Source of the DNA: Actinostola sp. cb2023
Taxonomy: Eukaryota; Cnidaria; Anthozoa; Actiniaria; Actinostolidae
Length of the DNA: 64,000 nt
Assembly (NCBI GenBank): GCA_033675265.1
Contig: JAUJYZ010000706.1
Coordinates: forward strand, 101,001 to 165,000
Direction: 5' to 3'
The notes under the pieces: generated by a model
The model's input: the letters and a program-made list of their open reading frames with translations, nothing else
Databases searched by the model: none
Told to the model about the DNA's origin: nothing
Shown: positions 34,101 through 48,800 of the stretch, piece by piece
Layout: every line of letters begins with the position of its first letter
Position numbering within the stretch: position 1 is the stretch's first letter
Program-made: the position numbers and the translations under genes

Positions 34101-37100
34101 GTTGGGTTCCAGTGAATAGCCTCGTTCTAATCAGGTTGCGCTATATGTGTAAGGTAGTTGAGTTAGTATGTGACATGGTAGGATTTGGTAAGACATGAGG
34201 TTGGGATTGTTGGGTTCCAGTGAATAGCCTCGTTCTAATCAGGTTGCGCTATATGTGTAAGGTAGTTGAGTTAGTATGTGACATGGTAGGATTTGGTAAG
34301 ACATGAGGTTGGGATTGTTGGGTTCCAGTGAATAGCCTCGTTCTAATCAGGTTGCGCTATATGTGTAAGGTAGTTGAGTTAGTATGTGACATTGTAGGAT
34401 TTGGTAAGGCATGATGTTGGGATTGTTGGGTTCCAGTGAATAGCCTCGTTCCAATCAGGTTGCGCTATGTGTGTAAGCTAGTTGAGTTAGTATGTGACAT
34501 GGTAGGATTTGGTAAGACATGAGGTTGGGATTGTTGGGTTCCAGTGAATAGCCTCGTTCTAATCAGGTTGCGCTATATGTGTAAGGTAGTTGAGTTAGTA
34601 TGTGATATGGTAGGATTTGGTAAGGCATGAGGTTGGGATTGTTGGGTTCCAGTGAATAGCCTCGTTCCAATCAGGTTGCGCTATGTGTGTAAGCTAGTTG
34701 AGTTAGTATGTGACATGGTAGGATTTGGTAAGACATGAGGTTGGGATTGTTGGGTTCCAGTGAATAGCCTCGTTCTAATCAGGTTGCGCTATATGTGTAA
34801 GGTAGTTGAGTTAGTATGTGACATGGTAGGATTTGTTAAGACATGAGGTTGGGATTGTTGGGTTCCAGTGAATAGCCTCGTTCTAATCAGGTTGCGCTAT
34901 ATGTGTAAGGTAGTTGAGTTAGTATGTGACATGGTAGGATTTGGTAAGACATGAGGTTGGGATTGTTGGGTTCCAGTGAATAGCCTCGTTCTAATCAGGT
35001 TGCGCTATATGTGTAAGGTAGTTGAGTTAGTATGTGACATTGTAGGATTTGGTAAGGCATGATGTTGGGATTGTTGGGTTCCAGTGAATAGCCTCGTTCC
35101 AATCAGGTTGCGCTATGTGTGTAAGCTAGTTGAGTTAGTATGTGACATGGTAGGATTTGGTAAGACATAAGGTTGGGATTGTTGGGTTCCAGTGAATAGC
35201 CTCGTTCTAATCAGGTTGCGCTATATGTGTAAGGTAGTTGAGTTAGTATGCGATATGGTAGGATTTGGTAAGGCATGAGGTAGGGATTGTTGGGTTCCAG
35301 TGAATAGCCTCGTTCCAATCAGGTTGCGCTATATGTGTAAGGTAGTTGAGTTAGTATGTGACATGGTAGGATTTGGTAAGACATGAGTTTGGGATTGTTG
35401 GGTTCCAGTGAATAGCCTCGTTCTAATCAGGTTGCGTTATGTATGTAAGATAGTTGAGTTAGTATGTGACAGGTCAATGGTTCGCGAGTGTTCTTTCTTG
35501 AAACCCGACCTAAACTTATGTCATTTGAAATACATTTCAGAGCGTGAATATGGCAAGAAACCATACAGTACGACCTTTAGTGATGATAACAGCAACACAC
35601 AACACTGGTGTCGGGCGTAACAACCCACAATGCAACGGGATCTCAGCATGGATTGAGGTAATACTAATAAGTGGGTAAGTTCCTTTTCATAAAAATGCAG
35701 ACATTTTTAAAACCCTCGAAGCAAGGAAGAGAACGAAATATGATTTGACTATGTCAGGTCATTCTCTCCGGGTACTCTGGTTTTTCTCCCTCAATAAAAA
35801 CGAACTAATAAAAACGAACTAGTGAGATGAGTGCTAAGTGTTCAGAATATAGAATGGAGTAGGATGCGAGTGTGATAGTCGGATCCCCAATTGTAAGTAC
35901 TGCTAAATATATTGAAACGTTAAAAGAGGTTAATGAAAAGAAAATAACAATAATAAAATAATAATAATAATAACAATAATAAAATAATAATAAAAAAAAA
36001 AAAAAAAAATAATAATATATATTTTCAGGTGGATTTCAGGAGGGTCCTCTAGAGCATAATAACTATAGATCTATAGATAAAATATAAATACAGTGAGTGT
36101 ATGCTTTTGATGTTTTCTATTGAACAGTAAATCATCTAGAACTTACAACAATTCCTTCCTCAGGACATCACCTCTCACACATTCCGTGTTTGTATCAAAG
36201 AGTTGTACTCGGATCGTTATGACCCAGTCACCCTACAGTACACGGTCGTATCAGGTATGGAAACACTACCAGCTCGTATCAAACAACGTTACCTTTTAAG
36301 AAGTGTTATTGGTGGGAAAACAGGTTGAGAGGCATGTTAAGCTATATCATCGCACACTGGAAAAATCGCGCGCTCTTCAAGTCTTGGAAATTCATTGGAG
36401 TGAATTTCCAACGTTTGAAAAGCGTGCGTTTTTCTTAAGTGGTAGTTGAAGATATGACTCAAAGGGGTCGGTTAGTTGGTTGGTAAAGGCTGCAGAGTGT
36501 GTCTTGCTGTCAAGCATGACATACCCGGATTCCATGGTTTTCATTCACCAAGGTGGTTATTAACGAAGTCCTTGGTGAAGATATATATCACATAATTCCT
36601 CGCTGCAGGCCGATAACCTACACGTATTTCATGTTTCAGATATCTGCGGTGAAGGTTGGACATACTTCAATGGGTTCTGCTACATGACCAACTCATCTTG
36701 TGCGCCATGGCAAGCAGCTCAGTCCAGTTGTCTTAACGTCAACGCCAATCTAACCAGCATTTCCAGTCAAGAAGAAAACACGTACATCCAACATCGACAC
36801 GGAGGTGACACTGGATGGATTGGATTCCAGGATATTCACAGTGAAGGCAACTTTACCTGGATTGATGGAAGTACGGTCAATTTTACTTACTGGGCGAGGA
36901 ATCAGCCTAATGGTTACCCTGGTGACCAGGATTGCGTGCACACTCTGGGATTACGTCATGACTATCACTGGAATGACGTCACTTGTGGATCCTGTCACGC
37001 GTACACCTGTAAACGAGGTACCGTTTAATGTTCTTATGCTGTGAAGTTAGTTGACATCAGTACTTGATTGGTTACTTATTCAGAAACAAGGCGGGTATCT

Positions 37101-39808
37101 TTATCGGTTATCAACATGTATTGTGTATTCGCTAGAGAGAGAATCTACAACCCAATGCGACATTAATACCTTTATTATATGGCTATATGATTGCCTGCAA
37201 TCTGATTGGTCGGCCCGAACCTTTGGAAATACGCCAAAATATCTGGACCGGCATAGCACTTTGCGTCAGTGAGCAAATAGAGTTCCACATCTTTAAAATT
37301 CATTTGAACTTTGTTTTTACGAAAACACTTGCAAAGAAACACGAAACTGAAATGCTGGAAGTAAGACTCCGAGAACACAAATCTATTCACTGTCTCACAC
37401 ATACCTTCACCAATCTTGTAAGTCGACCATCACCAATCTTGTAAGTCGACCTTCACCAATCTTGTAAGTCGCAAAAAGGGTACGTGTTAACTCAGGTTCA
37501 GTTTCTTTTTGAGAACTCCTAAAACACTCGTGATGGCATTAAATACGAGCCACCAAATAAATGTTTAATTTTTGAAGGAATGGTTTAGAAGAGATTTCGT
37601 CTTTGAAATTTTGAACGTGTTTATGAAGCAGAGAGCTTTCATTGTGCTAAACTGCGATAACTCAAGAACGTTTCTTTATGAAGCGAGGCCTCTGTATCCT
37701 CTTTTTTCTTCGAATTCAGCACGTACTGTCAATCTCACATCCATCGAAATATTTTCCAAGTTGTTCAAAGAAGAAGTACCAATATCAACACTCACTGACG
37801 TTCGTTAATTGGATTGCTTGTAGTTTTCGGTTTCCATGTTTAGTTGAGACAGTCGGACTCACCATGCAAAGTTTTTTTTTTTACTCTTTACAAACTTTAC
37901 AGCTCAATTTCAAAGAAATCAATCCCTTACGGTGTTATATGAAGATATTTTATGAGATGTAAATGATGTACGTATGTAAATATATAATATGATAAATGTG
38001 GAATGAGGTTAACCAATTAAACCTCACATGCGTGATTTCATGTCGGTAGTCAAATAAATCGACGACTACCCTATTTCTGAGTTTTCAGCTGGTACCTTTT
38101 TCTTTCTTTTCTTTTTCTTTTTTTTGCATTATCTTACTCATGTTCTCTGAATACGGTATCTTCAGAATATCATAAGACAACCTTTGTTCCTTTTTTCCGT
38201 GCATTTGCTTGTCGTTGTCTTATATAAACTTCTTTTGTTTACATTTATACAGCTTTAATGCCAACCTGCTCTATTAATACTAGTAGTTACTCAGCTAGAT
38301 TAACTTACAAGTTATTCTGAGTAACCTGCTTTATAATCTTTAATTAATACTAGTAGTTACTCAGCTAGATTAACTTACAAGTTATTCTGAGTAACGTGCT
38401 TTATAATCTTTAATTAATACTAGTAGTTACTCAGCTAGATTAACTTACAAGTTATTCTGAGTAACCTGCTTTATAATATTTAATTAATACTAGTAGTTAC
38501 TCAGCTAGATCAGCTTACAAGTTATTCTGAATAACCTGCTTTATAATCTTTAATTAATACTAGTAGTTACTCAGCTAGATCAGCTTACAAGTTATTCTGA
38601 ATAACCTGCTTTATAATCTTTAATTAATACTAGTAGTTACTCAGCTAGATCAGCTTACAAGTTATTCTGAATAACCTGCTTTATAATCTTTAATTAATAC
38701 TAGTAGTTACTCAGCTAGATCAGCTTACAAGTTATTCTGAATAACCTGCTTTATAATCTTTAATTAATACTAGTAGTTACTCAGCTAGATTAGCTTACAA
38801 GTTATTCTGAGTAACCTGCTTTATAATCTTTAATTAATACTAGTAGTTACTCAGCTAGATCAGCTTACAAGTTATTCTGAATAACCTGCTTTATAATATT
38901 GAATTAATACTAGTAGTTACTCAGCTAGATTAGCTTACAAGTTATTCTGAGTAACCTGCTTTATAATCTTTAATTAATACTAGTAGTTACTCAGCTAAAT
39001 TAGCTTACAAGTTATTCTGAATAACCTGCTTTATAATATTTAATTAATACTAGTAGTTACTCAGCTAGATTAGCTTACAAGTTATTCTGAGTAACCTGCT
39101 TTATAATCTTTAATTAATACTAGTAGTTACTCAGCTAAATTAGCTTACAAGTTATTCTGAGTAACCTGCTTTATAATATTTAATTAATACTAGTAGTTAC
39201 TCAGCTAGATCAGCTTACAAGTTATTCTGAATAACCTGCTTTATAATCTTTAATTAATACTAGTAGTTACTCAGCTAGATTAACTTACAAGTTATTCTGA
39301 ATAACCTGCTTTATAATATTTAATTAATACTAGTAGTTACTCAGCTAGATTAGCTTACAAGTTATTCTGAATAACCTGCTTTATAATATTTAATTAATAC
39401 TAGTAGTTACTCAGCTAGATTAGCTTACAAGTTATTCTGAATAACCTGCTTTATAATATTTAATTAATACTAGTAGTTACTCAGCTAAATTAGCTTACAA
39501 GTTATTCTGAATAACCTGCTTTATAATCTTTAATTAATACTAGTAGTTACTCAGCTAGATTAACTTACAAGTTATTCTGAATAACCTGCTTTATAATATT
39601 TAATTAATACTAGTAGTTACTGAGCTAGATCAGCTTACAAGTTATTCTGAATAACCTGCTTTATAATCTTTAATTAATACTAGTAGTTACTCAGCTAGAT
39701 TAGCTTACAAGTTATTCTGAATAACTTTTGCTATTCTCAGTTCTTCTCTTTTTTTCTAAGTTTGTAAACATTTTGTCATTTTAAGGTAATAAAGTTCATA
39801 GTTTAGCT

Positions 39809-39840
<32 letters not shown>

Positions 39841-42800
39841 AATAGCAAACTTTGAGCGGTTTGTAATCGTTAATAGTTGTATGGGTTGAACGTCAAAATC
39901 GATGTATTTTACTGAACGGGTTTTCTTAGAATTTGATTCAGCAGATTTCTTATTTACATAAATGGCGGGAAGCCGCGCGGCCGCTAGTGTTCTACGCAGC
40001 CGTCTTTAGTTCCGTCACGCAACGCTACCAGCCCATAGACTGTGCGCCAGGAGCGTTGCGTGACGGAACTAAAGACGGCTGCGTAGGAGACTACGCGGCC
40101 GCTTACAAGATCGGAAATTCAAAAACGATAGAAACAAGTTTAATAGTAAACAAGACGCTCAATGAGCGTACACTCGGGCTTATGACAAGGACAATGTCAG
40201 TTGCGTGAGGAGAGACCTGACAATGACTGACAGTTGCGTGACGAGGGAGACTATGTATATACATGTATGTGTCGAGTTCATTTGATTTGCCTTTGACTTT
40301 GAGTTCATTTGATTACCTTTTGACTTTGAGTTCAATTGATTTGATTTTGATGAGTTCGTGTAAAGGCCCCCTCTAGCTTCAGATCCCGAAACGTCGAGTT
40401 TGGAATCGAGTTCGAGTTCGGGTTCGAGTTACGGTTCGAACGTCGAATAAAACAAGGACATCTTCTTCAAATACAATATCATTTATCTGACGTCATGACA
40501 ATCAGTGACAGTTGAGTGACGAGGGAGACCATGTGGCGGGTGAGTATGTACATGATACGTCTTGAGGTTGCATAGGTCAGATGGTTCTGATAACGCCCTC
40601 ACGTTTGTTTTTTGTTAAATATTTTTTAAGCGAGCTTCTAGTCCTTCTACCACTTCTAGTCATTGAACGATGAACTAGAATCCTGACCTTTAATAGCTTG
40701 AAGATCTACAGCTGCTTTCAAAACTAAGATTCAAATCTACTTGAGTCCTGTGTGTCGTTTGTTTTTTTTTCTTATCTGCTGAGTAATCTTGAAACTCGAT
40801 ACGATTAAATACGTCGCATACTTTCGTCATTCTTTGACCGGACTACGACGACGACGACTACCGAAAAAAAAACGCATTTTATAACTCGGGCTTCCTTCGG
40901 AAGTGCCCGAGTAATTATATTTTAGCTAGAGGACTTGTACGGCCCGTGAAATGATCCCCCTACTGGAAATGGTCCCGGTCCCCAAAATGATTCCCAAACT
41001 GTACCGGCAAATGATCCTGTCGTAATTTCTCGAACGGTTAAAGGAGAACTGAAGCCTAAGTTTATCCTTAATTGAAAACAAAGAGAATGTTGTGTACATT
41101 CATTTTCTAAGCGAATTTCCAATTGTTTTAATTTTTATGAAGAAGAAATTTGAGTTTTAATTGTAAAAAGACATGGATTACCGCTGAATTGAGCGCGGCT
41201 CACTTCAGTAATTATTCCCCATGTCTGACGTCACCTATCCCAAGGGAAAGTGCAATCACAATGTAGAGTAATTATAAGTACATTGTATTTTCTTGTCCAC
41301 GAGAAAATGTGGTGAGCGGATTTTACTATTCCCCATAAACGACGTCACAAACAAAAAGATCTGAGCCGACGGTAAAACGGCAAAATGGCGGATGATATTC
41401 CATATTGAACGTAAATTATGTTGATATCTAAGAAAGATTTACAAAAAATAATACTCAAGTAATGGTAATATAAGACATATCTAACTTTCTTGAGAAAAAA
41501 TACATTTTGTCTTCAGTTCCCCTTTAATGGAACGACTAGGGGATCTTGGAATTCATAAACAAAATCATGTTATAGTTTAATATATATTTAACAATAATGA
41601 CTGAAATATCTATTTTTCTCACACGTGAAAATAACATGTGGCAGGAAAGATGCCACATTTCATGCAGATGAAATAAATATTATTGTGTTTTAGAACTCGA
41701 TCCAAGAACTGTTCACCTAAGCTGATTCTACAATAGTCTCCTATGCACCCGTTCTTATAGGAGACTAAGGCTAAGAACAGACGCCGATCTTATCATGAGC
41801 CGTACCCAATTCAAACAATAGATCATGAGGCGGCTACTTATTAATTCTTTTGAAATGCTCATGGATATTTCGGTACGGCTCATGATAAGATCGGCGTCTG
41901 TTCTTAGCCTAACTCTACAATGAAAGTCGATGAATTTACGATGTTATTTGAGAATTAATTAATTCCGATTTCCATAATTTATTTTGGTCTTACATTTCAT
42001 GAGTATCACTTACTAACCAAGATCTATTATTACCTTCACAACTGTTACCATCAATGTATGTATAATGTATGTTGTTGTTGTCGTTTTTAGATATCGATGA
42101 ATGTTCGTCTGGTGTCCATACTTGTCATGCTGATGCACGATGTACCAATACCATTGGTTCCTATACTTGTCAGTGTAACCCTGGTTACCATGGTGATGGG
42201 CGCACGTGTACAGGTACATAGAATAGAAAAATGTACCCCATTTTACAAAACATAAACATTAAATTAACATACGAGTCGTTGCATGGTGCAAGTGCCGCTG
42301 AGCCGCTGTATGCATTTTCGACCTATGTTCATTTTGCGTAGACTAGCCCCGACTCTTCCGGTCGCGCGTTCAGGGTTATTTTGCTCTAGTTCGACTGAGT
42401 CTGGAGGTGAAGAGGGACTGGACAAGTTAGCGCGCTCGCTCAAAACTCGTACTCGTAGTCGTAGTCGTAGTCGAATCTGAAGCTCTCTAATAGGGACCTT
42501 ACACACGAGAAAATTCTAGGACGGGAACGTGAGGACGACAGCGCGCGCACTGACGAAGAACGGCTCAAAACGAACGTTGACTTCCGCGACGGCAATCTAC
42601 GACGTGAAAACAGGTGAAGTGCCGTCGTGATTGTCGTCGCGGACGTCAACGTTCGTTTTGAGCCGTTCTTCGTCAGTGCGCGCGCTGTCGTCCTCACGTT
42701 CCCGTCCTAGAATTTTCTCGTGCGTAAGGTCCAATCAGCGCGCGAGAAATTTGACAAATGTGTTAAAAAATCGTTTTCTTGAATTTCTTTGATACTAGTG

Positions 42801-45800
42801 ATACAGACACAAAGACAGTCAGACCGTTTACTCTAATATACAGCCAATGTTATTTTAAAATGTTGTCAAGCTAAAAAGAGATTAACACTACAATAAATGT
42901 CACGTGTCTCTCTATATATTCGTTTTGTGCGCGCGATACGAGCAATTATTATACGACTGTGACGTAAATTTACCATAAAAGGGCACAAAATCCTCCAAAT
43001 ATCCGAGCGTATTACCCACTGTAGATTGTCGCATTACCCGGCTTGTAACCCAGTAAAACCGGTTTTGAACACAGCATATTTTGTACCAGTTTTGGTTTTC
43101 ATTTCAAAAAGAAAAAAACACTATACAACGACAGAAAAGTATTTCTGGAATAGGGAAACAAACAACTACTTTTTAATGATATCTGTCAGGAGCCCATTAG
43201 TAGGAGCGTCCATCTCCCATATAGGGTATGTGTCACAGCGTATTAGCAGATAAATCTATTTTTAGATCAGCAGTTCGCGCGAAAAAAAAAAACACCTCGA
43301 CCAATCAGAGTAGGGATAATTTAGCCAATCACAACTCTCTAAATCAGTCGCACAAGACAGGCAGACAAGACAGAGAAGCGAGCTTTTCATCCAAACCTTT
43401 CGAGTTCAAATTTGAGCGAAGAGAGCGATTATACAAGTAAAGAACACAGTAGTCCACCTCAAAGTAAGCCTGATGAATCGATAAAGCGAGTAGCTTCTGC
43501 ATGGTGCAAGGAAAGGGAATAACCAACTGTCAAAAGTGACTCCAGCGCCGAAGACGGCAAATCTCTCAGCTCACTGCTTTTCGGGAGAACTTGAGGCGTA
43601 AAACTTTTACGAAAACATACAAAATTTGACCTACACAGAGCAGTTGAAGCCTCTTCTTTCATCGATCTTATTTGAAAGGTACAACGGCGAAAATAAGTTA
43701 GCCAGACAAATGTACAAATGATTGAGGAAATCGAGACTCGTACATCTCTTTTGAGTTTAACTTTGTCGTTTTGGATCGGCGAACTGATCAAGACTGCAAA
43801 GTCAACAAAAGAAATGTTTGCAAAATATACTGTTATAGATACTTCACAGGCAGGTAAGAACTCAGGTAATTTAGTTCAAGCTCGTAATAAGCTTACTAGG
43901 TTTTGCCAAAAGATGTTTTGTATGAGAAAAAACATTGTCAATGCAAGTTTTCAGATCGAAAAGGCGGCTTCTTCATGATGTGAGTTCATGCAGTTCTTGT
44001 GGAGTCCTTGTGGACCAAATTTGAAACCAGTTTGGTTATATTTAATTCATTGAATTTGTAAACCCACGTAAAATAAAGTTTGTAAGTAATTGCATGTAAT
44101 AACCGAGAGATTATCGAGGGGAAAATCAGATTTCCACCGGCAGGAAATCGAGTATACGAAATCAGTAAGCTTATTAAGTTTAGTGTGATACACGAACTCG
44201 TTTACCTGACATAATTCACATGCACCATCAAATAAGATCGATGAAAGAAGAGGCATCAAAGCCGGAGATTTCAGCTGAGCTAGTCATTTCCGACTGAATC
44301 AGAGCTCTGTGTAGGTCATATCTGTATGCCTCAAGTTCTCTCGAAAAGCTGAGCTGAGAGATTTGCCGTCTTCGGCGCTGAAGTCGCTTGTGACAGTTGT
44401 GTATTCCCTTTCCTTGCACCATGTAGAAGCTACTCGCTTTACCGATTCATCAGGCTTACTTTGAGGTGGACTACTGTGTTCTTTACTTGTATAATCGCTC
44501 TCATCGCTCAAATTTGAACTCGAAAGGTTTGAATGAAAAGCTCGCTTCTCTATCTTGTCTGCCTGCCTTGTGCGACTGATTTAGTGAGTTGTGATTGGCT
44601 AAATTATCCCTGCTCTGATTGGTCGAGGTGTTTTTTTTTTCGCGCGAACTACTGATCTAAAAATAGATTTATCTGCTAATACGCTGTGACACATACCTAT
44701 ATTAGATGGACGCTCCTACTAATGGGCTCCTGCATCTGTATAGAAAATATGAAGAAAATCCAATCTTTTTGGTAAACAAAGCCAACGAAAAATCTCTCGA
44801 GCGCGCGCTCGATGGCGTAGCGATTGTGTGATAGCGCGCGCATTTCACAAACAAATCACAAAAACAGCTTTTGTACGCTAACAAATAAGCAAAGAAAGAA
44901 AAAAAGGACGTTTTTTGTTGTCGTCATTATAATAAACAATTTATTACAGTTAGAGTTGTGTAATACGGCTGGACATTTTTACTCGTCTATTTGTATTTTG
45001 CCTCGCCTACGGCTCGTCGAAATACGGCGCAAGACTCGTAAAAATATCCAGCCGTATTACACAACTCTAACTGTAATAACCTATATTTATTGTGCACGTG
45101 CAGCATAATTTATCGGCATTATGTGCACAATAAGCAGTGGCGGATTTAGGGTGGGGCGAAGGAGGCGCACGCCGCCCTTTTGGAAATTCGAATACCTTTT
45201 TTGCCAAAAAAATATTTACATAAAATTTAGCTGAAACCAATGTCCAACCTCAACGTGCTCCAGCTTTGCAACCACTCTGGATCCGTGACATTTACTGTAG
45301 TGTTAATTAATCTCTTTTTAGCTGTACAACGTTAATAGACCAAATCGGCTAACGAAATGTTGTACTCAATTCAGATCTTTTGGGAATACGGTTCTTTGTC
45401 TGTTGTATTTCGATTTCAATAGAGCATTGACATGGAAATGTTTGGAACAAAAAGCTCTTATTCCCAAAGGTTTTGAATTGGGGTAAAGAATGTAAACATT
45501 GCGTTAGCCGAATAGGTCTATGACATTGACTGTGTATAAAAATCACCTACATTACTTAGGTACTTTTTAGTCTTAGAAAACTGTACTTAATGAGTTTGTT
45601 CGTTTCTTCAACCAAAACATTTTTATTTTAAAACCAAGCTTTCGGACACATGGTCCATCTTCAGGGTGTAAAATGGTAGTAATTCGTCAAAACTAACGGC
45701 TATTACGTTGAAAACAAATAGCGCGCGCAAACAAAAAACAAAAAACAAAACAAAAACGACAATATGCGCGAGCAAGGAAACTAGCAAGTTAAGAATGTGT

Positions 45801-48800
45801 GTAGATGCCACGGTGGGAAATTAAAGACAAAACCACTTGAGAGCAGTTGTGAAACAGTGATTTACTCTGTTATCAAACGCTTCAAACTAATGAAGAAAAT
45901 ACACTTGTTATATAATGTTTCCGTCAATAAAAGCTATGTAAAATAATTACAATAGTATTTGTTTATGCATAACTTTACCTTAAATGTGGCTTCCCACCAT
46001 AATAATCGGTTTGATGAAGAAAATAAGTGAGAAAAGTAAAAACTAGTGAAAACTAAATGAAAAGTGAAAACACTGATTGCGTGATTCGCTGACGTGACAC
46101 GTACGTTGCTAAGCAATAACATTGAATGACTTACGCACGAAAACGAGGCTGTTCACAATCAAACATGGCGGTTGAAATGGCAAGTTTACAATGTTCTGAG
46201 TTTCTTGAAGTAAAAGAACATTGTAAACTTGCCATTTCAACCGCCATGTTTGATTGTGAACAGCCTCGTTTTCGTGCGTAAGTCATTCAATGTTATTGCT
46301 TAGCAACGTACGTGTCACGTCAGCGAATCACGCAATCAGTGTTTTCACTTTTCATTTAGTTTTCACTAGTTTTTACTTTTCTCACTTATTTTCTTCATCA
46401 AAAACCGATTTATTATGGTGGGAAGCCACATTTAAGGTAAAGTTATGCGTAAACAAATACTATTGTAATTATTTTACATAGCTTTTATTGACGGAAACAT
46501 TATATAACAAGTGTATTTTCTTCATTAGTTTGAAGCGTTTGATAACAGAGTAAATCACTGTTTCACAACTGCTCTCAAGTGGTTTTGTCTTTAATTTCCC
46601 ACCGTGGCATCTACATTTTCTTCAAACTTAAATACAAGTTAAGCAAGATCCGTAATCATGTCAAGTAAGGACGAGAAAAGCCAAGATGTTGATCGTCAAA
46701 CCCGCAGTGAAAAGTCTTCAGGATCGCCAGAGGCTTCAAGGAAAAGCAGTTACAAGACGTCATCTGAAAGGCAAAGGTTAGAGCATGAGTTACTTTACCT
46801 AAAGAAAAAGCAAGAACTAGACAAAAGAGCAAAAGAATTGGAACTCGACCACATAGAACTTGAGTCTCAACGCAAAATAATGGAAAAAGAAAAGGAACTA
46901 AACGAGTTTCAACAAAGCATACACACATACAAAGACGATAAAAGTCAGGTAATTGATGATGATATGTTAAGTAATTTGCCTAGAGAAACCAACGATTATT
47001 CCAAGAAAACACAGCGCCCACGGCCACAGATGTTACAATGAATATATTAGCCCGCACTCTACTTCGTATGAAACCATTACACATCAAGAGGTTCAGTGGA
47101 GACCCAGAAAAGTACGCACAGTTCAAAGCCAGATTCCTTGCTTTAGAAGAAGACAAGTGCTATAGTAAGAGAGAATTACTACAAATTCTGCTAGATTCAG
47201 TAGATGGAAAAGCCGAAGCAGCATTGAGAGGATTTCTACCTGGCAGTGATCACTATGATGAAGCCATGGACATCCTACAAAGAAGATTTGGCCAAGTAAG
47301 TCATATTATCACCTTGAATGAAATCAAACTGAAAGAGCACCACAAGGTAGACAATAAAATCCCATCATCGCTACGTTCCCTCACAGATACCCTGTCGACC
47401 GTGGTCGCCACGTACAAGTCTCTAAATCTAACAACTGATCTACTAGCAGGATCCAACGTGCTCCAAGTGTTGGAGAAACTACCCATTCCCATGAGGATCA
47501 AGTGGGAAAGAGATGTCTGCTCAAAGAAATTCAGACCGACCTTAGAAGATCTGCACTGCTGGTTAGAACAAGAAACCTTCATCATTGAAAAAGTCCACTC
47601 TTACAGATCAGAAGAGAAGCCTTCATCAGAAGCAAGAAAAAGAAACACTACAATGGTAGGAGAAGTAAAACAAGGACCACTCTGCATTATGCATCCTAAC
47701 AGTCGACACTATACCCGAGAATGCATCAAGCTAAAGTCCATGTCAACAAGTGAGCGCACAGAGTTCTTCACTACAAACAAATTATGCTGGATCTGTTTGC
47801 AATCAAGACATGGAAAATGCAATTACCGTATTGTCTGTGAAACCTGTAATGGAAAGCACCATACCTTAGCCCATGACACAGTTATCGCATACAGAAAGTC
47901 ATCAAGCAGCCAAGGTCAAACAGCTACATTTAATAAACCCAATAATCAGGAATCAAGTATCAAAGAAATTCCAAAGCCATCTGCATCAGCACAATCATAC
48001 TCGGTGAAGTCACCAGAAACAAAGTCAACAAGTTTACTAAACATCACAGTAACTGGCCCTAAAGGTTACAAGAAGACTACAGCACTCATCGATACTGGTT
48101 CTGACACCACATTCATGACCGAAAACCTAGCAAGTTCCCTGGGATTAACAGGTCCCAAAGATACAATCATACTCTCAGGAATAAATAGCGACACAAGAGA
48201 AAAAGTCACAGTCCTGAAAAATGTCAAAGTCCAATCAAGTAAAGGTAAAGGAAATCGTCGAAAGGAATATTCTCTGAACAAAGTATTCGTGAGAAACAAC
48301 GGCAACTTTCCCAAGCTTACCAACCAGACAGATTGGTCGAAAGAGAAATTCAAGTACCAACATCTACAAGATCTACCACTGCAAAGTACAGGTGATGTAG
48401 ATATGATAATAGGATGTGATCATGGATTCCTCATCAGGTCATTCCAAGTAAGAGAAGGTAATCATACCGAACCGATAGCCATCAACACTCGACTAGGTTG
48501 GACGGTGTTTGCAAATGCTCCTAGTCAGAGATATACTTACACATCATACACAGCATGTACATCAACAGAATCTCTGGACAAGCAAATGTCAGATTGGTTC
48601 CAGATGGAGTTGGAGCCCCTTCATCAACAACAGAAGATCCAGTCGCATGAAGATGAGATTGCTTCAAACATTCTCAAGTCCCAAACCCAAAAGCTTGAAG
48701 GAGAAGATCGGTACGTGGTCCCCATTCTGTGGAAGAACAATTCAGAACCACTTCCAGACAACAGAGTTCAAGCAGAAAAGCAATGGTTGCATCTGGAGAA

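Noticed and set aside
46222..46615. 394-bp full-length LTR for the BEL/Pao element
   Set aside because: No purine tract precedes 52085, while a purine run followed by TGTT is at 51892-51912; the 5' copy is more likely truncated. Kept only as a direct repeat.
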